A DNA stretch of 36,441 nt from an uncultured Parabacteroides sp. Its GTDB lineage: Bacteria; Bacteroidota; Bacteroidia; Bacteroidales; Tannerellaceae. The notes below the pieces were generated by a model. That model was not told where the DNA came from, did no database searches, and saw only the letters and a list, made by a program, of their open reading frames with translations. Positions 1-7,023 of this stretch are shown here, one piece after another. Position numbers and translations under genes: made by a program. The stretch lies in assembly GCA_934718155.1 (NCBI GenBank), contig CAKUZF010000024.1, forward strand, positions 1 to 36,441. The letters run 5' to 3'. Position 1 is the stretch's first letter, and each line of letters starts with the position of its first letter.

Positions 1-77
1 TGGCTGAAAAATATTGGAAAAAGTAGTTTACCCTTTTATCATTCTTTCGTCTTTGAATATAAAGAACACTAAAAATA

Positions 78-737
78 TAAGATTATGTAAAAAAGACAAT
101 GAAAGAGGGATGGAGTCGTGATGTACTTCTCAACTTCATGAATACAGGTTTGTATGAACGAGAGGGGAAGGCTCTAACAAACTTCACACGAACCATGCCG
201 GACGAGACAAGCAACCTTGCACAAGAACTGACGAAAGACCCTTATAATTTTGCCTTTACAGGGATAACCCAGCCTTATAACGAGCAAATTCTCAAAGATG
301 CGCTGCTTGCCAATATCTCGCAATTTCTTCTGGAATTAGGTACGGGATTCGCATACGTTGGTAAAGAGTATCGTCTTCAAATTGGGGAAAAGGAAAAATT
401 CATTGATTTGCTTTTCTACAATCTGAATCTGTCTTGTTATGTGGTGATTGAGGTTAAAATTGGAGAATTTGATTTTCAGGATTTAGGACAACTAAGTGGT
501 TATGTAGTTGCTTGTAATCATATCCTTAAAAAAAAGGGAAGGGATAACCCTACAATCGGTTTGCTTATTTGCCGTCAAAAGGATTCATTACTCGCTCAAT
601 ACGCATTAGAGGGTAGCAATCTTCCGTTGGGGATATCTGAGTATGAACTGTCTAAACTCTATCCTGAAAAGGTGGAAGGAACAATACCTACGATTGAGGA
701 GATTGAAGCAAAATTGGGAAATGAAGATAAAAAATGA
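78..737 (+). pseudogene. 5'-truncated DUF1016/YhcG-type PDDEXK nuclease
   Basis: The readable frame has an ATG at 99 (212 residues), but resemblance to the DUF1016 family begins a few codons earlier and is cut off by an in-frame stop at 78-80. What remains is the C-terminal nuclease half. Recognisable blocks are the KEGWSRDVL helix at the start, LLELGTGFAYVG, the PDDEXK core around IDLLFYN and VVIEVKIGEF, then DNPTIGLLIC and the GISEYELS tail. Full-length members are about 330-380 residues, so an N-terminal helical domain is missing. DUF1016 proteins are putative nucleases often encoded with type I restriction-modification genes. The rhuM-like gene 1.7 kb downstream fits that setting. I read this as a relic. 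A short protein made from the ATG cannot be excluded. Confidence 0.75.
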
Positions 738-861
738 AAGAATATGATAGGTTACGATAAAATAACCCAATATATGGCCACTATGGGATTGAATGAAATG
801 ATGGTTTTCAGTTGTCTGCACTTGCGATAAATGTTTCCTCTATTTATGCCCTCAAAAATGG

Positions 862-940
862 AGTTGACTTCATCGGACGATGAAGTCGGCTTCGTAGGCA
901 AAGTAAGTTGACTTCGTAGGGCTATGAAGTCGGCTTCATA
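862..940. repeat. two tandem ~35-bp hairpin repeats (period 44)
   Basis: Two copies start at 862 and 906 and share the pattern agttgacttc, a variable centre, then gaagtcggcttc. Each copy folds on itself. At 866-887 the arms gacttcatcg and cgatgaagtc are perfect 10-bp complements around a 2-nt centre. At 910-931 the arms are 9 bp with one G-T wobble. No gene is evident in the 208 bp between the nuclease relic and position 945. The function is unknown: tandem protein-binding sites or a small mobile-element end are both possible. Confidence 0.6.
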
Positions 941-1495
941 AATGAGTGAAATCTTCGCACACATTATGTCTCTCATTGATGAATACGAATTCAAAAAATG
1001 ACTTGCCCGCCCATTACGGGCTGCGCCGTTCCAACATATCGGTTCCATCCGAAACTACATCGGAGATTCATTTTGACTTGACGGATAAAGTAACGACCAG
1101 TATGGTCGTGGAATATCGGACAGGTAATATCTCTTTCGAGCGTGAGTCCGCCACGCTGTTGGAAGTGATAAACTACGAACGGTTTCTGAATGGTTTAAGC
1201 GGTACATCTTTTGAGCAGGGTAGGAAACGTTGTGATTTCCTCCATAGCCACGTTTATAGACAGGTACAAACGGAAAATTTGTTTGATGTCCTACATCATC
1301 AATACAAGGGAGAAAGAATTTCCATCGGCCCAGAAAGCCTTTTCCACAAGATACCGGCAGGTGGAAGCCCGTGAAACCGGGGAAGACGGAGCTTTGTTGG
1401 AATGTAAACCCATAAATGATTGCGGGTTTGAATACCGCAGAATCAGCCATGACTACATCTTCCGTCTGGGTACAGAAAAGCCATAAAGCCCATAT
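941..1495. other. degenerate stretch without a convincing gene
   Basis: Open frames exist here (946-1374 and 1211-1486 on plus, 1055-1450 on minus), but none shows a family signature I recognise. None has a clear promoter or start context, and they overlap each other in different frames. The plus-strand frames at 946 and 1211 could be two pieces of one frameshifted gene. The stretch lies between two gene relics, so decayed mobile or restriction-associated DNA is the most likely content. I cannot name it. Confidence 0.35.
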
Positions 1496-1614
1496 CTTGT
1501 CTACTCTGTACTTGATTTAGCTGAACGTATGGCAAATCGACATATACCAAAGACTATGGAAGATTGGGCTAAACGTATTAATATTATTCTTGAAGCTGAA
1601 GGTGATGCCGTATT
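1496..1614 (+). pseudogene. fragment of a second rhuM-like gene
   Basis: These 119 bp align without gaps to 3225-3343, inside the C-terminal part of the intact rhuM-like gene; I count four mismatches. Translated in the same frame it reads LVYSVLDLAERMANRHIP and continues through the MEDWAKR motif. All four differences change an amino acid. A stop codon (ending the frame at 1486) precedes the fragment, and homology ends abruptly after the GDAV codons, so no functional protein is possible. It is either a leftover of a former tandem duplicate or a recombination footprint. Confidence 0.9.
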
Positions 1615-1695
1615 CCCAACGAATACTTATTTGCTGGCTTATGGACCACATTTTCATTTAATATTCTGCTGAAATATGCGGCAGTAGTCCCATTT

Positions 1696-1759
1696 ATATA
1701 ATCATTACTTTTGCACATAATAATGCTATTGATATTATGTGCAAAAGTAATGATTATAT
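1696..1759. repeat. perfect 27-bp inverted repeat with 10-nt loop
   Basis: Arms 1696-1722 and 1733-1759 are exact reverse complements, separated by atgctattga. The arms are A/T-rich and no T tract follows, so this is not an ordinary intrinsic terminator. Each arm contains TACTTTTG (plus strand 1706-1713, mirrored on minus), which matches the Bacteroidetes -7 consensus TAnnTTTG. The two boxes point towards each other. A smaller palindrome, tgcattg-t-caatgca, follows at 1762-1776. Confidence 0.85.
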
Positions 1760-1852
1760 GCTGCATTGTCAATGCAAGTAATAAATGATATTGAGGCGCG
1801 CGGCAAGATGTCCTCTCAACGTATGGCATCGCACGGCAACGCACCAGTGCCC

Positions 1853-1906
1853 CCAGCCTGTGTCGTAACTTTGTGACACGGAAACGATACGAAGGTATCA
1901 GGCTGG
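1853..1906. other. potential three-way-junction structure
   Basis: An outer 7-bp stem (ccagcct 1853-1859 with aggctgg 1900-1906) encloses two hairpins: gtgtc/gacac (1860-1864 with 1875-1879, 10-nt loop) and gatac/gtatc (1886-1890 with 1895-1899, loop GAAG). The first arm abuts the outer stem directly, and so does the second. It could form as RNA or as extruded DNA. It lies 244 bp upstream of the small gene at 2150, directly before an 11-bp-period array. Confidence 0.45.
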
Positions 1907-1914
1907 CGGGGCGC

Positions 1915-2057
1915 TGCTCCGAGGTTGCTCCGAGGTTGCTCCGAGGTTGCTCTACTGTTTCTCTAATCCGCGGTTAGAGAAACGATAGAGAAACGTTAGA
2001 GCTCGATTAGAGCTACTGCCTTCGAACAGCGTTCGAGCGGCGTTCGAGCAGTCTCCC
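1915..2057. repeat. 143-bp array with strict 11-bp period
   Basis: Cut into consecutive 11-mers from 1915, thirteen units appear. The first three are identical (tgctccgaggt). Sequence then drifts through units carrying ctcta (1950, 1961), units carrying tagag (1975, 1986, 1997, 2008) and units carrying ttcga (2021, 2032, 2043), all keeping exactly the 11-nt step. The middle can also fold, since gtttctctaa (1957-1966) pairs with 1974-1983. The period is not a multiple of three and matches about one DNA helical turn, which suggests a DNA-level or RNA-level role rather than coding. Confidence 0.8.
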
Positions 2058-2114
2058 GACAGCCCTCCGCAACAACATTCAACACAACCCAGACTCCAAC
2101 GCCTCCGTGGGTCG

Positions 2115-2136
2115 CCCCGTCAAGGGGTTAACGGGG
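2115..2136 (+). promoter_or_regulatory. alternative hairpins just upstream of the 2150 start codon
   Basis: The sequence ccccgt at 2115-2120 can pair with acgggg at 2131-2136. Alternatively, cccc at 2115-2118 can pair with gggg at 2124-2127. The two pairings exclude each other. The first would bury the purine-rich tract (ggggagg) that lies about 12 nt before the ATG at 2150. This resembles a translational switch or attenuator, but Shine-Dalgarno use is weak in Bacteroidetes, so the idea is tentative. Confidence 0.3.
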
Positions 2137-2149
2137 AGGCACGACTAAC

Positions 2150-2386
2150 ATGGCAGAGTTAAGAGGAATTTTATCCAAGCTGAGCGGTTCGGCAGGTCGG
2201 TTCACCTTCAAGCGTGTGAACGGCCACAGCAATGGAAAGCAGATTCATCGATTTTCCAAAATACTCTTGCATAATCGGGAGGATTTGGTTAACTTTGACC
2301 TGGCCCTTGGAGTCAGTAGTCTTCATAGAAAAAGCGGCGCACTTTTCTTTAAAGCTACTGATTTTCAGGAGCTCTTGTGGATGTAA
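2150..2386 (+). pseudogene. small Bacteroidales gene truncated by an IS fragment
   Basis: The first 25 or so residues (MAELRGILSKLSGSAG followed by an FTFKR-VNG block) match the N-terminus of a Bacteroidales family of roughly 200-residue proteins of unknown function that I recall; it may be DUF6266-like. After about position 2239 the frame runs antisense through the 5' end of an IS4-like transposase, so the remaining 48 codons are read-through and not the native protein. The ATG at 2150 follows a conspicuous structured leader (1853-2136). The original gene has lost most of its length, and I infer it is non-functional. Confidence 0.55.
2240..2326 (-). pseudogene. N-terminal remnant of an IS4-family transposase
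   Basis: Read on the minus strand from an ATG at 2326, the sequence encodes 29 residues ending in the block LPIMQEYFGKSMNL. I recognise this as the start of Bacteroidales IS4-family DDE transposases, where it normally continues into ARIKF. Here homology stops after MNL and passes straight into the plus-strand gene at 2150. The stretch 2327 to about 2400 is probably the non-coding end of the same element. No inverted repeat or target duplication is obvious, so the element is a remnant. Confidence 0.55.
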
Positions 2387-2459
2387 TCTATTAATGATTT
2401 GATGTTTAACGACAGAGTTTTAGTTTTTGTCATCTGCTGAACATAGTGACATAATAGTT

Positions 2460-3491
2460 ATGACAAAGAAATTTGAAATACGAAACAGTACGGCGGAATT
2501 CCTGACGTTCGTGGCAGAAGGTAAGGAGCAAGGCATTCAGGTGCTATACAAAGATGAAACAGTGTGGGCTACCCAAAAGGCTATGGCACTGCTCTTTGAC
2601 TGCTCCGCTGATAACATCGGTTTGCATCTAAAAAACATATATGACTCGAAAGAACTGACCAAAGAGGCAACTACCGAGAAAATCTCGGTAGTTCAACAGG
2701 AAGGTGCAAGAGAGGTGCGACGCAACACGCTGTTCTATAATCTTGACGCAATCATTTCTGTTGGCTATCGTGTCAACTCTATCCGTGCCACACAGTTCCG
2801 CCAATGGTGCACCTATGTCATTCGCCAGTTCTCTTTGCGTGGCTATATCATAGATAAAAAACGTATGGAGAACGGCTCGTTCATTGGTGAGGACTATTTT
2901 GAACATTTGTTAGCAGAAATACGTGAGATTAGATTGAGTGAACGAAGATTTTACCAAAAGCTCACGGATATATATGCTACAGCTGTTGACTACAATAAGG
3001 ATGCACCTACCACACGTCTGTTTTATAAAAAAGTTCAGAATAAGATGCATTATGCGGTGCATGGGCATACCGCAGCAGAACTTATTGTTGAAAGAGCCAA
3101 TGCAGAGAAAGAACACATGGGATTGACCACTTGGGAAAATGCACCTGACGGTAAAATCGTCAAGCCAGATGTAAGTGTCGCCAAAAACTATCTAAAACAA
3201 GTGGAACTTGAAGATATGGGAAAACTTGTCAACTCTGTACTTGATTTAGCTGAACGTATGGCAAATCGACATATACCAATGACTATGGAAGATTGGGCTA
3301 AACGTATTGATATTATTCTTGAAGCTGGAGGTGATGCCGTATTACATGATGCAGGAAAGGTATCTGCTGAATTTGCCAAGAGCTTTGCGGAGGCAGAGTT
3401 TGAAAAATACCGTGTGATACAAGACAGATTTTTTAGCTCTGATTTTGATAGATTCAACTCTTCTTTACCGTTTGACGATGATAAGAATTGA
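2460..3491 (+). CDS. RhuM-family protein
   Basis: A 343-residue protein of the virulence RhuM family, named after a Salmonella pathogenicity-island gene; its biochemical role is not established. The N-terminal part (about 15-140) carries the family signature: IQVLYKDETVWATQKAMA, LFDCSADNI, then the DAIISVGYRV and RATQFRQW motifs. The C-terminal half has YAVHGHTAAELI, the MGLTTW block and the SVLDLAERMA helix. The length is full for the family. I chose ATG 2460 because the frame upstream offers only a TTG at 2427 that adds 11 unlikely residues. RhuM genes often travel with type I restriction-modification loci, which agrees with the DUF1016 relic upstream. Part of its 3' half is duplicated at 1496-1614. 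Confidence 0.85.
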   Translation: MTKKFEIRNSTAEFLTFVAEGKEQGIQVLYKDETVWATQKAMALLFDCSADNIGLHLKNIYDSKELTKEATTEKISVVQQEGAREVRRNTLFYNLDAIISVGYRVNSIRATQFRQWCTYVIRQFSLRGYIIDKKRMENGSFIGEDYFEHLLAEIREIRLSERRFYQKLTDIYATAVDYNKDAPTTRLFYKKVQNKMHYAVHGHTAAELIVERANAEKEHMGLTTWENAPDGKIVKPDVSVAKNYLKQVELEDMGKLVNSVLDLAERMANRHIPMTMEDWAKRIDIILEAGGDAVLHDAGKVSAEFAKSFAEAEFEKYRVIQDRFFSSDFDRFNSSLPFDDDKN

Positions 3492-3500
3492 AGGGCTACG

Positions 3501-3519
3501 AATGCTTGCAAAAAGCATT
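3501..3519 (+). terminator. weak hairpin after the rhuM-like gene
   Basis: Arms aatgctt (3501-3507) and aagcatt (3513-3519) form a 7-bp stem 10 nt after the stop codon. The sequence after it is A/T-rich but lacks a clean T tract, so termination may be partial. Confidence 0.4.
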
Positions 3520-3530
3520 ATATATTACTT

Positions 3531-3595
3531 GGCAAAGTAATATGACTTAAATGGGCAAGTAATACGTAATAAATGGCAAAGTAATACGTAATGAG
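3531..3595. repeat. three imperfect ~22-bp direct repeats
   Basis: Units starting with ggcaa(a)gtaata begin at 3531, 3554 and 3575, with spacings of 23 and 21 bp. The second and third share gtaatacgtaat. They lie in the short gap between the convergent rhuM-like and rhamnosidase genes. Function unknown. Confidence 0.6.
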
Positions 3596-3627
3596 CGGGT
3601 GCATCTTTCGCTTTGATGCCCCCGCTC
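3593..3627. terminator. GC-rich hairpin between convergent genes
   Basis: The left arm gagcggg-t-gcatc (3593-3605) pairs with gatgc-c-cccgctc (3615-3627), with one mismatch and a 9-nt loop. It lies 26 bp past the rhamnosidase stop and 102 bp past the rhuM-like stop. It probably ends the minus-strand transcript and may work in both directions. Confidence 0.65.
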
Positions 3628-3652
3628 TTACTATTTATCTGTTTCGAGCGGT

Positions 3653-6256
3653 TTACAGTGTCTGCTCGACGTTATATGTGCCTGCGGTGTAAGTCTTTGC
3701 CTCGGTTTCGCCCGGAAGTGTGACGGATGCGGTGGCTCCCTCGGGGATGGAGAATTTCCATAGCCATTTGTCGCCGTCGTATTTCCACTCGCTGAGGATT
3801 GGGCCTGCGGCTGATTGATACTCGGCCTTCAGTGAGCCTAAACGTTTGTCGGGCACAGGCTTCATGATGATGTGCTTGAAGCCGGGCTGTTGGGTGTCGG
3901 CAGAGATGCCTGCCGCGGTTTCCCAAATCCACTGGCAAACGCATCCGTAGGCGTAATGGTTGAAGCTGTTCATGCCGGCCGGGCCCATGCCCTTGTCGAG
4001 CATGTAGCTGTTCCAGCGCTCCCAAATGGTGGTCGCGCCATTGTCGACAGAATAGAGCCAGCTGGGGTTGTTGCGCTGGAAGAGCAGTTCGTAGGCGATG
4101 TCCACCATGCCGTTGTCGGTTAATGTGCCCATCAGGATGGATGTGCCCAGGAAGCCTGTCTGTAGGCAGTTGCCGTGGTCGGCGAAGTTCTGGCGTAAGC
4201 GAGCGATCATCTCCTCTTTCGCCTTGCCTTCCACTAAGCCGTTCTTCAAGGCGAAGAGGGCCGGGGTTTGCATGGTGTTGAGTATGTCGGTCTTGAACGT
4301 GCCGTTGGGATTCATGAAGGTCTGTTGGGCATATTGCTTCGCCTCGGCTTGCATGGCCTCATACTTTGCCGCGTCGCGACCGGTTGCCTTAGCCATGTCG
4401 GCCATCATGCCTGCGTCCATTGCCCAATAGCAGGCGCTGAGATAATTCCAGTAGCTGATGGCTTCCGGGCGGAGGAAGCGCTTTCCGCTGTTGTCTCTGT
4501 CGTAGATGCCTCCGCCGCAGCTTTCCAGGGGCTCATAGCTCAACCAGTCGCCCCATTGGTAGTTGCCGTTTTGATCGCTGTTGGCCTTATGGTCGTATTT
4601 CGTCTCGTCGAGGTGGTCGAGATACTTTTCCATGGAAGCCCAGCTCTCGTCGATAATCTGCTTGTCGTCGAACTGTTTCCAAACCACCCAAGGCACGATG
4701 ACTCCCGCGTCCGACCAGCCCAAGCGCATCATGGAGGTGGGCTCCGCTCCATACTGAGCCACGGGGGCTACACCGGGGTATCCACCCAGTTCATGCTGCG
4801 TGTCGCGCATGTCGCGCATCCATTTGTGGAAGAACTTGTCGGTGTTGGCAAAGAAGGTGCCAGTCTCGGCGAACACTTGCGTGTCGGCAGTCCATCCGAG
4901 GCGTTCGTTGCGTTGCGGACAGTCGGTCGGAACAGACAGATAGTTGGAGCGTTGGCCCCAAAGGGTGTTGCTGATGAGCTGGTTGATCGACTTGTTGCCT
5001 GTGATGAGGGTGCCTGTCTCCATCTCCTTGGTGATGGAGGTGACGGGGATTGACTCCACCTGTTTGATTTTCACCTCGTCGGTAGCGGTGACGGAGATGA
5101 AGCGGTAGCCAAAGAAGGTGTTATGCGGGGTGAAGCTGGCGTAGCCCTTGCCGTCGGCAAAGGTGTAGCTGAGTATCATGCCCGTGTCTTGCATGCGCAG
5201 GTTGGTGCGGTGGCAACTGCCTTCGGGGCCATCCATGCCACGCTCTTTGGCTCCATTGCCATCGTTGAGCAACTCGGCGGGAAGGCAGGTTAGCGTTGTG
5301 CCTGCCTTAGCCTTGAATACAAACGAAGGCACGGCGGCGGCGTTCTGGCCAAAATCCACAACTAATGTCTCGCCTTCGGCTAAAGTGATCTCTTGCCCCG
5401 GTTGATATTCTTTCGTGACCACGATTTTCCCATAGGCGTTCTCGCTCTGGCCTGTCACTCCTTTCCAGGTATAGACAACCTGTGGTTTGAGCGTCAGGTC
5501 GTGGCGCAGATAGATCTCGGCTCCATCGGAAGGAAGTATCTCTCCATCGAACTCGCAGTTCTTCTCGGGGGTGGTCAAGGCTTGCGGGGTTTTGAATCCA
5601 GGCATCTCGCGGGCATCAAACTCCTCGCCATCGAAGATCGCCGCGTGCTTCACGGGGCCTGCGATGCCGGCTTTCCAGTCGGTAGTGTTGCTGCCATATC
5701 GCTTTTTGCTGCCATCCGCAAAGGTGAGCTCTAATACGCCACGGAAGGCCACTTTCTTACCGATCATTCCGTCGTTGCCGCCGGGCGTGATGATCTTGTC
5801 GGCCCACCAACCGGGGGTTACTTGTACGGCCAGCTGATTCTCCGCGTTGGCGGCGGTGGCAAAAGCCTTGGTTATGTCGTAGGTGAAGGAGCGTTTGGTC
5901 TTGGCATAGTGGGTGAAGCCCGGCTTAAGAATCTCCTTGCCGATAGGTTGGCCATTGACATAGAGGTCATATACGCCCAGTCCTGTGGTCATCCAGTGTG
6001 CGCTGGTCACCTTTTGCTCATTCTTGAGCGTCGTGACAAACCAGCTGGCGCCGTCGGCCGCTCGCTCGTTCTTCCCAAAGATTCGGCCTGTCACTACAGG
6101 GGCGTTGGCCACTGAAATCCATTCGGATTCATTCCATGCGGCGTTGTCTAAGGCCGCGATACGGATACTTGGCTGATCGGAAGAGGGAGATCCGCATCCC
6201 CACAATGTCATCAATGCGATGCCAACAGCCATGTTTCTCACGATGTTGTTCTTCAT
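3653..6256 (-). CDS. GH78 alpha-L-rhamnosidase lipoprotein
   Basis: An 867-residue secreted glycoside hydrolase that would release terminal alpha-L-rhamnose from plant or microbial glycans. The N-terminus is a lipoprotein signal with C21 in LWGC, so it is probably anchored in the periplasm or on the cell surface. Domain order follows GH78: an N-terminal beta-sandwich (around 70-200, with a YVNG-PIG block and the FDGEEFDAR motif), a second sandwich (around 230-400), an (alpha/alpha)6 barrel, and a C-terminal sandwich. The family acid motif DCPQRNERLGWTAD puts the likely general acid at E451. The TTIWERW motif puts the likely base at E746. No susCD pair is adjacent. RhaB and RhaA for the released sugar lie about 19 kb away in this window. 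Confidence 0.92.
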   Translation of the reverse strand: MKNNIVRNMAVGIALMTLWGCGSPSSDQPSIRIAALDNAAWNESEWISVANAPVVTGRIFGKNERAADGASWFVTTLKNEQKVTSAHWMTTGLGVYDLYVNGQPIGKEILKPGFTHYAKTKRSFTYDITKAFATAANAENQLAVQVTPGWWADKIITPGGNDGMIGKKVAFRGVLELTFADGSKKRYGSNTTDWKAGIAGPVKHAAIFDGEEFDAREMPGFKTPQALTTPEKNCEFDGEILPSDGAEIYLRHDLTLKPQVVYTWKGVTGQSENAYGKIVVTKEYQPGQEITLAEGETLVVDFGQNAAAVPSFVFKAKAGTTLTCLPAELLNDGNGAKERGMDGPEGSCHRTNLRMQDTGMILSYTFADGKGYASFTPHNTFFGYRFISVTATDEVKIKQVESIPVTSITKEMETGTLITGNKSINQLISNTLWGQRSNYLSVPTDCPQRNERLGWTADTQVFAETGTFFANTDKFFHKWMRDMRDTQHELGGYPGVAPVAQYGAEPTSMMRLGWSDAGVIVPWVVWKQFDDKQIIDESWASMEKYLDHLDETKYDHKANSDQNGNYQWGDWLSYEPLESCGGGIYDRDNSGKRFLRPEAISYWNYLSACYWAMDAGMMADMAKATGRDAAKYEAMQAEAKQYAQQTFMNPNGTFKTDILNTMQTPALFALKNGLVEGKAKEEMIARLRQNFADHGNCLQTGFLGTSILMGTLTDNGMVDIAYELLFQRNNPSWLYSVDNGATTIWERWNSYMLDKGMGPAGMNSFNHYAYGCVCQWIWETAAGISADTQQPGFKHIIMKPVPDKRLGSLKAEYQSAAGPILSEWKYDGDKWLWKFSIPEGATASVTLPGETEAKTYTAGTYNVEQTL

Positions 6257-6315
6257 GTTGTTTTTATTTTATGTCATAGCCTGTTGGGGGCTATGATGGT
6301 GTTTGGTCTCTTTGG

Positions 6316-6867
6316 CTATTTATCTTGCAGGAAGCAACGCTTGAACTCTTGCTCGAAGTTCGGCGTGAAGCATTGCTTGCCGAGGTGCGCCTTGATTTCG
6401 GCGATGCTCCAGAAGCGGGCATCGTCGAGTTCCACGGGGTCGGGCTTGAAGGGCCCTTCATAGGTGGTGCGAAAGGTGTTGACCAGCTCTTTCTCGATCG
6501 CGGACTCGAACACATAGCGGCACACGAGCTCGGGCGTGAACTCCGTGATGCCTAACTCTTCGCGCACTTCACGCCGCAAGGCCTCTTCTACCTCCTCGCC
6601 ATAGTCGATATGTCCACCTACGGCAGTGTCCCATTTGCCCGGCTGTATGTCTTTGCTCATCGACCGTTTTTGCAGGAAGAGGTCGCCCTCCTTATTAAAT
6701 ATATGTAGGTGCACAACCGGATGCAGCAGTTTGCTGCCGCTATGACACGCTTGGCGGGTGGCTTTTCCGACCACCTTGCCCGTTTCATCGACTAAGGGGA
6801 ATAGCTCCGTCTTACAGCTTTGATTTATAGCTGTTTGCGTGTGCAGTGATTCGCAGTTCTGATTCAT
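6316..6867 (-). CDS. NUDIX hydrolase, isopentenyl-diphosphate-isomerase-like
   Basis: A 183-residue cytoplasmic protein with a complete Nudix box at residues 85-107 (G, five residues, E, seven residues, then REVREELGI). The preceding WDTAVGGHIDYG block and the N-terminal FPLVDETGKVVG stretch are typical of the branch often annotated as isopentenyl-diphosphate isomerase-like. The substrate is unknown, but a nucleoside-diphosphate-linked compound is expected from the family. It lies 59 bp upstream of the rhamnosidase on the same strand, so the two may be co-transcribed. A minus-strand box close to the -7 consensus (TACCTTAG, 6898-6905) sits about 30 bp before the start codon. Confidence 0.88.
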   Translation of the reverse strand: MNQNCESLHTQTAINQSCKTELFPLVDETGKVVGKATRQACHSGSKLLHPVVHLHIFNKEGDLFLQKRSMSKDIQPGKWDTAVGGHIDYGEEVEEALRREVREELGITEFTPELVCRYVFESAIEKELVNTFRTTYEGPFKPDPVELDDARFWSIAEIKAHLGKQCFTPNFEQEFKRCFLQDK

Positions 6868-7023
6868 GATGATTACTTCTTTGCTCTTTTTCGTGCGCTA
6901 AGGTAACAACAATTTTTATTTTTAATGCATAAGAGTGACAATTTGAAAGCGCACATCACATAAAAGTTTTATATATTCGCGGCAATAAAATATAAATACA
7001 ATTTTATTTAGTTTTTTTAAGTT

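Noticed and set aside
946..1486. Overlapping open frames at 946-1374 and 1211-1486 as possible genes
   Set aside because: No recognisable family, conflicting frames and no promoter; kept only as a degenerate stretch that may hold a frameshifted relic.
6942..6979. Promoter for the first M3 peptidase from TTTG (6942) and TATATTCG (6972)
   Set aside because: The -7 box has a mismatch and the spacing is 26 nt instead of about 19, so it is not convincing.
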